Shown here: positions 21,975 to 32,693 of the stretch, piece after piece
Numbering within the stretch: the stretch's first letter is position 1
Layout: every line of letters begins with the position of its first letter
NCBI RefSeq assembly: GCF_963169125.1
Contig: NC_084795.1
Span: 130,365,701-130,429,700, forward strand
Reading direction: 5' to 3'
From: Humulus lupulus
Taxonomy: Eukaryota; Streptophyta; Magnoliopsida; Rosales; Cannabaceae
DNA length: 64,000 nt
Program-made: the position numbers and the translations under genes
Notes under the pieces: model-generated
Told to the model about the DNA's origin: nothing
Databases searched by the model: none
Seen by the model: only the letters and a program-made list of their open reading frames with translations

Positions 21975-23793
21975 TCTTCACATATATATATATTGAATCT
22001 GTCTGGGTTTACTTTTATGCATTTATTTATTTGATGAATGAATGGATGGCTTAGTATGATTGAATGCATGGGAATGTTGAATCGTTAATTGTATGGTATT
22101 TTTGGGTTAGGATTTGTTTATGATTAGATCATTGTGTAAGTCATTAAAGGGCATAGGATTTATGTAATTTTATCTAGTTTTTGACACCATAAAATTGTAA
22201 TTCCGATCACACAAAAGTCAGAACGGAGCCCGGGATTCAGAATTCAGCCACCGCTCCTCCGAGACCGCCCTCCAAGCCGCTGCTGGGACATCGTACAGAC
22301 GGGTCAGTACAACCCAGCCCCGGCAGCCCCGTTTGACGCCACGTGTCCCCATCCTGCTGGTCCATAATTTTTTTTTTTTTCTGAAATTATTCTGTTATTT
22401 TTTTTAATTTTAAAATGTTAAATATCCTATTTATTATAAATTTGATATTTAAATAATGTGATAATTTTGTTATCCTAACAAACTTTTTGAAAATCTTATT
22501 TCAAAATTTAATTTTAAAAATAACAGATTTTATTTAATTATTTCAGTTTCTAATTTTAATTAAAAGTTGTTTAATTAAAAAGAAAAATAAAAATAATGAT
22601 TATTTAAAAGTTTGTTTTAACTAATCAAAATAATTAGAAAATTATTTTCTTATTATTATTCTGGACCAACAACAACACATATCCTACCGATAGTAAAGTA
22701 AAGTAGCCCGATGGAGATCAAGGCGGTTTTATTTTATTTTTTTAATTTTATAAAGTGGTTGTAAAATTAGAAATATCCAAAAGCACCCGATTCAATATTT
22801 ATTGTTTATTTATTTAAATAATTATTTTCATGTGATTGATGTGATTGATAACATGTTCATGCATTTTATGCCATACATAAAAACCCACACAGTCATAATT
22901 ATGCATCTCATTAGTAGAAACATGACTATTAGGATTGTCCTATATGTTTATATGAATTGTTTTGCGAAATCAATTGCATGTAAATTACTTAGTTTTATTT
23001 TTGAAAACTTGGTAAAACATCACACCAATTTTTAAGTCTTTATGACTTAATTTCTTTAAACCAACTTTATTTTAAAATTGTTTTTTTTTAGTAAAGTTTA
23101 GATGAACATAATTGGTAACTTAAAATTGGATATGGACCTAGAAACTCGCTTTCTTTCCAATTTTAATTATGTTCATAAGGTTTAAAGATGTTATAATTAA
23201 TTTGGAATTAATTAGGTTAAAAACGCTTATTTCAAAATAGTGAGTGGGAGAGGGTTTATATCTCAAACATACCCCGTGGTCTCCATTATTAATATAACAC
23301 TGTGAGATATGAATAGCGCCTCGCGACGGCTTTGTTTGCGTCCCCCTAAGGAAGTTGTCTAGACATATCAATAGCAAGGTTATATTTCTTACAAAGATAG
23401 GAACTAATGATGTATTTTAGGCTTCACCGACCCTAAGGCGGCATGTCCTAAGTTAAGTCATGAACTCCGAAATAATGGGTTACACTCACAAAGTTATGAT
23501 TAAGCTTTTGCAGTGGATAATCATAACTTGACCAAACTAAGCGGTACTTTAATGTTTAAAAGAGAAAATAAAGAGTTATCTTAAGTTTTAAACAATAAAG
23601 ATAAGAATGTCTTATAAATTCTCTAAAATTAATTTGACCGACCCTAAGGCGGCACTTTAATTGTTAGAAAATTTTATCGTGGAAATTAATCTTTATTTTA
23701 TGTGTTTTAATTGTGCTCATGCATCACGTTTAATTTCCGAAACTTTGATATTTATTTTTCTAAATATAATAATAATATTTTTATTTTTTATTT
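21975..23793 (+). other. Long untranslated leader of the copia element
   Basis: About 1.8 kb between the PBS and gag without a supported gene. A GC-rich island (about 22200-22365) sits in otherwise AT-rich DNA. An 18-base word, ACCGACCCTAAGGCGGCA, occurs twice, at 23426-23443 and 23637-23654. A stretch at 23250-23360 is also GC-richer. Such leaders may hold packaging or translation signals; this is not shown here. Confidence 0.6.
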
Positions 23794-24640
23794 TATTCAA
23801 ATCTCTGGAAATCCCATCACTGCTTTGATTGCACAAGAAAAATTAACTGGTGATAACTTCATAAAATGGAAATCAAATATGAATCTGTTGTTGGTTAGCG
23901 AAAACCACAAGTTTGTCCTAAATGAGGAATGTCCTGAAGAACCTGGCGCCAATGCCCCGAAACATGTTCGGGACAAATTTGATGCATGGATTCAATCCAA
24001 TAACAAAGCTAAGTGCTATATGCTTGTAAGCATGAGTGATGTCTTACGAACAAAGGATGAATCCATGGAAACTGCTTTTGAGATACTAGAATCTCTTAAG
24101 GAAATGTTTGGGCGCCCATCTGACCAAAGTCGTCATGAGGCTACTAGAACCTACATGAATGCTAAGATGAAGAAAGGTCAATTTGTGCGTGAGCATGTTT
24201 TGAACATGATCAGTGTACTTCATGAAGCTGAGACGCATGGAGCAGTCATGGATGAAAAGAGACAAGTAAGTATTATACTTGAGTCTTTAACTCTTGTTTT
24301 TCTACATTCACAACAAATTATGTCATGAACAAATTGGAATTTAACATGACACAATTGCTTAATGAATTACAAACTTTTGAGTCTTTGAATAAGACCATCT
24401 CAAGTCAGGCTTAAGCAAATGTTGCTAAAGCAAAACCATCTTCTTCTAAGAAGAAAAGGAAAAGCAATAACAATGACTGTAAACCTAAAAAGGACAATCC
24501 GAAAAAGGCAAAGAAGTCATCCAAGGCACCTGAGAACAAAAAGAACAATGACCCCAAACAAAAGGCACCCAAAGGAAAGTGTTTCCATTGTAATGTCGAT
24601 GGTCATTGGAAGAGAAACTGTCCAAAGTATCTCGCTGACC
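23794..24640 (+). pseudogene. gag: Copia gag, degraded
   Basis: The capsid part is open to 24328 (KLTGDNFIKWKSNMNLLL, KCYMLVSMSDVLR, TRTYMNAKMKKGQFVREHV). A frameshift follows, then a Lys-rich stretch and a zinc knuckle CFHCNVDGHWKRNC (24579-24620) in another frame. A stop after SSQA (24413) adds a second lesion. The start codon is not clear. Gag would build the particle and bind element RNA. Confidence 0.85.
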
Positions 24641-27600
24641 TGAAAGAGAAAAAGAAAGGTAAATTGGATTTACTAGTACTCAAAGCTTGTATGGTGGAAC
24701 AAGATAAAATATCATGGATAGTTGATTCTGGTTCCACTAACCATGTTTGTTCTTGTTTGCAGATGCTTGAGTCCGCAAAATAGTTGGAGCAAGGAGTGAT
24801 GACTATGAGAGTGGCAAGTGGAGTGCTTGTTTAAGCTAAAGCATGTGGAAATGTCCGTTTAAATTTTAAGAACAATTTTCTAGTTTTGAATAATGTGCTA
24901 TTTATTCCTGAAATTACTAGAAACATTATTTCTTTATCATCGTTACATGAACAAAAATTGGCATTTCTTTTAATAATAATATGATTTTTGTTTCAAGGAA
25001 TGGGAACAATATTTGTCATGCAAAACAAAAGGACGGACTATACATGCTTAATCCAATAGAAAAATCGCTCAATAATTCTGAATTATTTAAAGTAGCTATT
25101 CCACAAAGTAACAAAAGACAAAAGGTTTCTAAAGAAAATGACACGTATCTATGGCACTTAAGATTAGGTCATATTAGTCTAGATAATATAAACCGGTTAA
25201 CTAAAGATGGACATTTTAAGGGAACTAACAGTTGGAACCCTATCGGTTTGTGAATCCTGTTTAGATGGAAAATTGACTAAACGACCTTTCACTTCGAAGG
25301 GAAATAGAGCCAAAGAACCACTAGAGCTTATACATAGTGATGTATGTGGTCCAATTAACATTCAAGCTCGAGGTGGTTATGAATATTTTGTCACATTTAC
25401 TGACGACTATTCTAGATATGGTCATGTTTACCTAATGCTTAAAAAGTCATAAACTTTTGATAGGTTTAAAGACTTCAAAGCCTTAGCTGAGAAGCAATTA
25501 GGTATATCTTTAAAAAAAAAACTCCGATCTGATCGTGGTGGTGAATATTTGGATTATGAATTCAAAGATTTCTTTCTGGAGCATGGAATTCTATCCCCTC
25601 ACAATACCTGGAACACCACAACAAAACGGAGTTTCAGAAAGAAGAAACTGGACCCTGTTGGACATGGTCAGGTCTATGTTAAGCTACTCTTCACTTCCCT
25701 TATCGTTTTGGGTATATGCACTTCAAACAGCTAACTACATTTGAATGTAGTTACATCTAAAGTTGTGACACAGACACCACTAGAACTATGGAATGGAAGT
25801 AAACCTAGTTTGCAACATTTCCGTATTTGGGGTTGTCCTGCTCATGTGCTAAGACCTAAATCTGGAAAATTGGATTCAAGGTCTGAAGTGTGTATATTTG
25901 TGGGCTATGCTCCAGAAACAAGAGGTGGATATTTCTATAGCCCAAGTGATCAAAAGGTATTTGTTTCGACGAATGCAACCTTTTTAGAACACGGCTATAT
26001 GAATTATTTTAAACCTCAGAGCAAAGTAATTTTAGAGGAACTAATGGAAAATAAAATTTCATCTCCATCTTCTTCATCAGTTAATGATAAAACAACCAAA
26101 CCACAATTCCCGAAAAGGAAAAACCAGTGCAACGTTGTAGTGGGAGGATTGTGAGACAACCTATTCTCTACGAACATGAAGCACACATTCTTGTATCAGA
26201 TACTGAAAAGGACGATCCATTGAATTTTAAAGAATCAATGGAAGACCCTGATGTTGAAAAGTGGCAAGATGCCATGAATCAAGAAATGGAATCAATGTAT
26301 TCCAATTAAGTCTGGGAACTTGTAGATTTGCCTGACAATGTTAATGCCATTGGATGTAAATGGATCTACAAGAAGAAAATGGGTGCAGATGGAAAGGTAG
26401 AGACCTATAAAGCAAGGCTTGTGGCCAAAGGCTACACACAGAGAGAGGGTGCGGACTATGAAGAAACATTTTCTCCTATGGCCATGCTTAAGTCCATTCA
26501 CATACTTTTATCCATAGCTTCCATCTATGATTATGAGATATGGCAAATGGACGTCAAGACAGCCTTTCTGAATGGCCACCTTGATGAAACCATTTATATG
26601 GAACAACCAAAAGGGTTTATTAAGAAGGATGAAGATCAAAAGGTATGCAAATTTTTGAAATCCATATATGGATTGAAATAAGCATCAAGATCTTGGAACT
26701 TAACATTTGATGAAACTATTAAAACATATGGTTTCGAACAAAATGTTGACGAAGCATGTGTTTATAAATACATCAAAGGGAAAGTTGTGGTTTTCTTAGT
26801 TCTTTATGTTGATGATATCCTACTCATTGGGAATGATGTAGAGACATTATCAAGTGTAAAGAAATGGTTGGCTGACAAATTCCAAATGAAAGATTTGGGA
26901 GAAGCGAGCTATATTCTAGGCATTAAAATTCTAAGAGATAGAAAGAACAAGCTCCTAGCACTTTCACAAGCAAATTATATTGATAAAGTACTTGAAAGAT
27001 TCTCTATGGACAATTCCAAAAAGGGTCAATTGCCGACCAGACATGGAATTACTCTTTGCAAAGATCAATGTCCAAAGACACCACAAGAGCAAGAGGATAT
27101 GAGAAAGTATCCCTATGCATCAGCTGTAGGGAGCCTAATGTATGCAATGTTATGTACTAGACCTGACATATGTTATGCAGTAAGGATTGTCAGTCGTTAT
27201 CAATCAAATCCAGGTTTGGAACACTGGATTACGGTGAAACATATTCTCAAGTATCTCAGGAGAATGAGAGACTATATGCTAGTATATTCTGGTAGTGGCC
27301 TCGAACCTACTAGATACACTGACTCAGATTTTCAATCTGACAAGGATAGTAGAAAGTCTACTTATGGGTCAGTATTCACTCTTGGTGATGGAGCAGTTGT
27401 CTGGAGAAGCATTAAGCAATCCAGTATAGTTAATTCTACCATGGAAGTTAAATACATAGCAGCTTGTGAAGCAGCTAAAGAAGCAATTTGGCTTAAAAAG
27501 TTCTACACAGATCTGGAAGTGGTTCTAGAAGTGGAGAACCACTTGTTCTTTACTGTGACAACAGTGGAGCAGTGGCTAATTCTAAAGAACCAAGAAGCCA

Positions 27601-27790
27601 CAAGAGGGGAAAGCATATAGAGCGCAAATACCACTTAGTCGGAGAAATCGTACATAGAAGAGATGTGTCCATTCTGAAAATCGCATCAGAACACAACCTG
27701 GCAGACCCATTCACGAAGGCGCTTCCTGCAAAGCAATTCGAGGGTCATGTACGTAATATGGGATTGAGAGAAATGCCTCACTTGCTTTAA
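24641..27790 (+). pseudogene. pol: Copia pol (protease, integrase, RT, RNase H), degraded
   Basis: The protease active site is VDSGSTNHV (about 24718-24745). Integrase follows with HLRLGHIS, the CESC zinc pair (25246-25257), HSDVCGP and DDYSRYG, a DRGGEY motif (25535-25552) and GTPQQNGVSERRN. Reverse transcriptase has [20 protein letters not shown] (26540-26575) and LYVDDILLIG (26799-26830). RNase H has YTDSDF, VKYIAACEAAKEAIWL and ADPFTKALP, ending at TAA 27788-27790. At least five stops (for example 24781, 25450, 26307, 26679) and frameshifts make it non-functional. Order INT before RT is diagnostic for copia. Confidence 0.92.
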
Positions 27791-27794
27791 GTAT

Positions 27795-27805
27795 AAGTGG
27801 GAGAT
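27795..27805 (+). other. Copia polypurine tract
   Basis: AAGTGGGAGAT lies directly before the 3' LTR start TGTTAGG. Confidence 0.85.
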
Positions 27806-29559
27806 TGTTAGGAGTGTGTCCTAAAAGCATGTAAAAGACATTTGTTTTTTCAGTGAATAAATAAATACAATGGTTTATTATTATTGTTATATTTAGATTG
27901 TTAAATTATTGTTTGAATAATTTTGTAAATATCAGAAAAATTAGATTCGGATTATTGATGTGGTAAGACATCTCGGTAAATGTGTTTTATATAATATAAT
28001 TATATATGACCTGGACAGATATGAATTAAAGTCTTTATCCAAAAACCATTTAACAATAAAGACTTGTAATTCATATCATAACTGATGATCATTTATAGAT
28101 CAACCTAAATCCTGAGTGTTCATGAACTCCTGTTCATGTTTATTAAATCTTTTGATTCATTCGTTAAGGTCTCTTCATAGAATGAGGCTAATGACTTTTG
28201 TTTTGGAGATTTAATATCATGGATGGCTGTGAACATGTATCAACAATATGAAATCAACTCTTTCCTAACGGATCGTATATTAGTTCCCTTAAGGATTAAT
28301 TCTGGAACTGAATGATTTTGAGCTCAAATCTATAATTAGAATATAGATTAATTATTCACTAGTGAATAATGGTACTTAAGGAATAAAAAGTAAATTAGAA
28401 AGGTAAAATGGTAATTCTTCCATTCTAATTTATGAACTAATTAATTAGAGGGTTGAACTATTGTAAGATGGTTATATCAATGGATGACTTAAGATAAGAT
28501 TTCTGTAAAAGTATATCTATAACATAAAGAGTGCAATTCTGAATTTATAGTTGAGAAATATTAGAATTAATAAATTAACTATTATAATTAAAGAGTTTAA
28601 TTATTTAGTTTCAATTTATTGGAGCTTAATGTTATAGGTCCATGGTCCCCAAAATGGCTCAAACAAACACTGACAAAGATAAATACAAAAAATGGGCAAA
28701 AATGACTTATTTGATAAGTAAAATATTTTTCTATGCATCAAACATAATTATTGTATAATTATGTGTAATTAATTAATTAACAATTAATTAATTATTTGAT
28801 TTAACAAATATATAATTAATTTTGAATTAATTTATTTTTGGGATTTTTGGTATTTAAATAATAATAAAAATTGAGAAAAATCACATGTCATCCCTAACAT
28901 GTGGTACACGTGTAGGACAGTGCACAGTCACTGTGCTACACACATAAGAGACTCTGAACAGTTTCTTGGTTTCAAAATTTTAATTATTTAAATATTAAAT
29001 AAATAATGAGATATTGTGATTTGATTAAAATATTATTATTTAAACAAAATCTGATAACTGATTAGTTATTTTCAAATTATTTAAAATAACTAATATTTTA
29101 TTTTTAATATATTGGATATATTAAATATAGGATATCAGTTTTTCAGAACGTAACTTTTCAGGGATAGAAAAATATCTTGAAATCTCTCTCAGAGAAAGAG
29201 AACAGTGATACAAACAAAAGTGACTGTTCTTCACAAAACCTAGGTCCAAATTTTATCAGATCTCATGTGTTGAGAACATCTGATAAATAGATTTTTCCTA
29301 TTATTTTGTATAGCCAGCCCACACTCATTCTTTGTGTGCTGAGAACATTTTGGAAGATCTTGGTGTGAAATCTCAGGGATTTTGCTATACAAAAAGATAG
29401 CAGCAAGGAAGAACCTGAGGTAATTTTTCTATTCATGTCTTTGATTCAATATATATATGCATGTGAAGAAGTAGATCTAGAAATCTTGTGGGATTAAATT
29501 AACAATTTGATTGTTGTTCTGCTGCATATAATCTCTGATTTGATCAATAAAAACCAACA
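27806..29559 (+). repeat. 3' LTR of the copia element (1754 bp)
   Basis: Colinear with the 5' LTR except for one loss of about 160 bases near its position 140, a shorter (AT)n run and scattered substitutions, indicating considerable age. Confidence 0.92.
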
Positions 29560-29855
29560 TTTTTCTGAGTACTCAAGCATCCCTCAAGAATTTGGCGAGT
29601 ACTATGGGGAAAATTGCTACATCATTGAGTAATCTTGAGGTTGAGAATCTTGGAGAATTACCCTTAGAATCGGAGAGTAATTTAATAGAGAATGATGGTA
29701 CCCTAACTCTCCAAAGTGGTACGCAACTTGACATGCCACCTCACCCAGACACAACATTTGATCAAATTCCAACTCAAGAAGTCAACAATTCAACCCCAGA
29801 AGCATCTTCTCCATCGGAGATCGAAATATTCATGTCATTTGGTCAATCATCATAG
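29560..29855 (+). pseudogene. Athila-like gag, 3' piece
   Basis: Directly after the copia 3' LTR, an 87-codon frame starts MASTMGKIATSLSNLE, a wording typical of the part of plant gag proteins just before the protease region. It continues with acidic, Pro/Ser/Thr-rich sequence to a stop at 29853. No zinc knuckle is visible. Confidence 0.55.
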
Positions 29856-30089
29856 GACATGCTACACAAACCAACGGTCAGATTGTATATCCCTCTTCCT
29901 CCTTTTCTAAGCACATTGACAAAATCTAAGAATGAGGAGGAAATAAAGTGATCCTTAAAATCAATATTCTGGTCCTTAAGACCATTAAGCAAGTACCACA
30001 GTATGTTAAGCTTCTTAAGGAGTTATGCACAAATAAAATGGAACTTAAGGGTGATAAAAAGATAAGTGTGGGGGAGAATGTCTCTGTTG

Positions 30090-30500
30090 TTCTTCAAAGG
30101 AAGTTGCCACTCAAGTGTCAGGATCCTGGGATGTTTAAAAATCCATGCACCCTTGGTAAAACCAAGTTTGATCATTGAATGATAGATGTAGCAGCACCTA
30201 TTAATGTTATGTCTTATTCAATTTTTTTTCTTTAAATCTGGGGCTATTAAAAGAAACTGATGTTATTATTCAATTGGCCAATTGCACTAATGTTTATCCT
30301 GTAGGGTGGCTACAGATATTTTTGTCTAGGTTCTATTCGAGAGGCCATTCAACCTCACTACGAGTACAAATATGGATGTTAAAGAAGGAACGTTATCATC
30401 AAAATTTGATGGTGAAGTTATAAAGTTTAATGTGTTCAATTCTATTGATGAGTACAAGAGGAAGAAGATTCTGTTAAATGAGCCACCATAACAATCACGA
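30090..30500 (+). pseudogene. Athila-like protease remnant; pol missing after it
   Basis: The stretch around 30120-30310 translates, with frame changes, to a piece containing GKTKFDH, an aspartic-protease-like core (MIDVAAPINVMSYS, where the D-x-G catalytic triad is broken) and VIIQLANCTNVYPVG. A further block at 30375-30490 reads MDVKEGTLSSKFDGEVIKFNVF, the usual end of this domain. The text then goes straight to the 3' noncoding region, with no reverse transcriptase, RNase H or integrase. Confidence 0.5.
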
Positions 30501-31223
30501 CCACATCATTCAATCGAGCTAACGACTTTAAAAAAGTACTTGCGAGAGTTTTTCTTACCATTTATTTTTTATTTTGCATTGATTTTTATTTATATATGCC
30601 TTGAGGACAATGCTTATATTAAGTGTGGGGGAAGATAGTTGTCGTATTTCTATCCTATTTTGTTTTTGTTTTTGTTTTTACTTGTTTTATTTTTATTAGT
30701 TTTAGTAGTAAAGCATGGTTAAGTTGAAAGTAATTAGTCAATGATAAAAAAAATTTATTGTGATTGATATTATTTTTAGGAGAATGATAGATTCTACATG
30801 AATTGTGTGCTTGACTTTTGTTTTGATTATTTCTTAGGCTTGATTCTTAATTTTTAAGTTTACACATAATTGAATTTACTTAGTTACTAGTACTTAGAAA
30901 GATTTATGCATGCTAAGATAGTATTCTTGTTTAGTATCTACCACTCTAGAACTTATTTGATAATTATTTGAGGTGAAATTTATAAGTTACACATGATTAG
31001 GGATATGATTTAGGTAATTTCGTTAGATCGTTTAAACCTTTCAAGCCTAGCTTATTTATTTATTCCCTAGTTACCAATTTTGAGCTTTATTGATATTCTT
31101 TATTTTTTTTTTCATATTTTTACCCTTATTCATGAGCCTTATGAAAAAAAAAATATCCGTATCATTAAACCCATCGCACCATAGCTTTATAGTGCTTGAT
31201 TATTTGTTTGTTGCGAGGGGGGT
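30501..31223. other. 3' noncoding region of the Athila-like element
   Basis: AT-rich and without a gene. AGTGTGGGGGAA at 30629-30640 (and a similar tract near 30065) is the purine-rich tract usual near the 3' end of these elements. The region ends where the minus-strand Tekay-type LTR starts with TGTTAACTACG at 31224. Confidence 0.5.
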
Positions 31224-31345
31224 TGTTAACTACGTCAGGAATGTCTGCCACACACTCATAGGACAAATCCTACAAATATGACAGACATCTAACACTAAAA
31301 CCACAAGTCAATGTCTATAAAAATGCGGAAAATTTAAAAAAAATT
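31224..31345 (-). repeat. Tekay-type long LTR, 3'-end fragment
   Basis: Read on the minus strand it ends TTCCGCATTTTTATAGAC...GTAGTTAACA, the style of the 3' end of Tekay/Del LTRs (compare TTTCCGCATT near 53740). The Tat-B element interrupts it at 31346 and the LTR continues at 45956. The left border adjoins the Athila-like 3' region. Tekay assignment is by style and length. Confidence 0.5.
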
Positions 31346-32225
31346 TGTTTACCGAGTTTTTCGGAAACGAATACAAACAAAATAATAAAAAGATAAGAAC
31401 TGTAGAAGTGTAGAAATATAAATAGACAAACAGGTTTTTTACGTGGTTCAGGCGTTAACGAGCCCTAGTCCACAAGTCGATGTTATTATACTTGTAGAGA
31501 ATTACAGTAAAATGGCTGGTGTACAAGAACCTCACAAACTCACAATGTTTCTCTCGGGTTCTCTTGAAGAAGATGAAGCTAGAGAGATTTTGGCAGAGTT
31601 CTTGCTCTGTAACTTGTTTTCCCTCCTCCCTATCGTAAAATGAGGAGGTCTTTATAGCTAGGGTTTTGGATTAGGGTTTTACTCTACCCCCACGAGTCTT
31701 AATTACACCAGCCGTAAATAGGGGATACAATTACCCTAGTAGCATGGCTACAAGGCTCTACGTAGGTATAATTACATGAAAATATGGGGAATGTCAAAAG
31801 GCAGCTGTCTTTTCCAGGCTGTCAGCGGAACAGTAGGCGAAAAGGCACTTTTAGGCGTGCTGGGATGTGTGCGGCCTTGACCTATCAGGCGGGATCCTGT
31901 GTCAAGTGAGTATCATTCCAACTATGCCTCCTCCGTGACTCGACCGCTTGGTCTTCTTCTGTGCGAGGCACGGAACTGCATCCGCGAAGGTAACCTGAAG
32001 AGCTTCTCCTGGAAGGACCTTCCCCGAAGGATATCCCTTCGGGAGTCCGGGAGAATTGACGAGCTTCCGGGTCGCGGTTGCTTGAAAGAGTGTGCTAGAC
32101 ACTAAACGGGAGAGGCGAAGCCTTTCTGTCCATCCGCGAGACCTGGTCACCCTTCGTGAAAGACTTTGATAATTCTGCTTCCCCGAGGCTATCCATCTAA
32201 ACGCTATCCGGAAATCTGGATAACA
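31346..32225 (-). repeat. 3' LTR of Tat-B (880 bp)
   Basis: Minus-strand start TGTTATCCAGATTTCCGG and end GGTAAACA, adjoining the PPT at 32226. TATA box (CTATAAAGA) at 31651-31658 on the minus strand. Confidence 0.95.
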
Positions 32226-32240
32226 TTTACCCCCCAAGGT
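32226..32240 (-). other. Polypurine tract of Tat-B
   Basis: The minus strand reads ACCTTGGGGGGTAAA immediately before the 3' LTR. Confidence 0.9.
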
Positions 32241-32686
32241 CACGGAGCTTGAGAGGTCCGGGAGCTTGTACAGTCCTCCGGGTTCTGGTCTCTAGATTAG
32301 GCGAGGGGTCACTTCCTGTGTTCCTGGAAGGGTTCCTTTTTCCCGTCTGAGTGTTAGTACGAAAAAAAGGAAATTTCTTCTGCTTGAACTCAAGTACTCA
32401 AGTGTGGCAAGGGCCACGCGTCATGCAGGGAATGGCTCTGTGACCAAGACGTGTGCGTGAGGCGACTGGCTGAGTGTGCGTGCGTCAGGCGTCTGAGTAG
32501 TGATTTGACGGTATTTAATGGTACACCGGGCCCGAGATGGTATAATGATGGGAAATAAATACTTTATTCCCATCCGAGAGTCATAAATGGGACCGGCACT
32601 TCATCCCCAGCCATCGGATCTGATGCATGTGGTATGGGAAGATCGGGACCGTCCATTTGTGGAATTCGAAATGATTTCGTTCCTGC

Positions 32687-32693
32687 TATAAAA
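32687..32693 (+). promoter_or_regulatory. TATA box of the Tat-B antisense gene
   Basis: TATAAAA lies about 460 bases inside the 3' LTR. A CT-rich leader follows and ends at a strong donor GTAAGGA (32821). The place matches the antisense TATA boxes of both Tat-A copies. Confidence 0.6.

Larger units (their letters stand above)
20044..29559 (+). mobile_element. Ty1/copia retrotransposon with long LTRs, degraded
   Basis: A 9.5-kb element with 5' LTR 20044-21958, PBS 21961-21974, a leader of about 1.8 kb, gag, pol in copia order (protease, integrase, RT, RNase H), PPT 27795-27805 and 3' LTR 27806-29559. LTRs start TGTTAGGAGTGTGTCC and end AACCAACA. Flanks are ATTTT on the left and TTTTT on the right, so the target duplication is imperfect by one base. 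It interrupts the Athila-like gag. Coding regions contain several stops and frameshifts. The copia lineage cannot be fixed by eye; long LTRs suggest the Tork/Angela group. Confidence 0.92.
5600..31223 (+). mobile_element. Non-autonomous Athila-like gypsy element, interrupted by two later insertions
   Basis: The pieces, in order on the + strand, are LTR/leader (about 5600-6773), PBS (6774-6791), gag (6892-7010, 19791-20043, 29560-29855), a protease-like stretch (30090-30320) and a 3' region with AGTGTGGGGGAA tracts (to 31223). Removing the Tat-A element (7011-19790 plus one TSD) and the copia element (20044-29559) brings the gag pieces together. No RT, RNase H or integrase follows the protease part, so this copy was non-autonomous or lost pol before the insertions. 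The left end is estimated; the right end is cut by the Tekay-type LTR. Lineage rests mainly on the PBS. Confidence 0.6.

Noticed and set aside
31443..32243. Open frames of 66-113 residues, repeated at 45173-45880
   Set aside because: They occur in both copies only because both are the Tat-B LTR, and they show no coding features.
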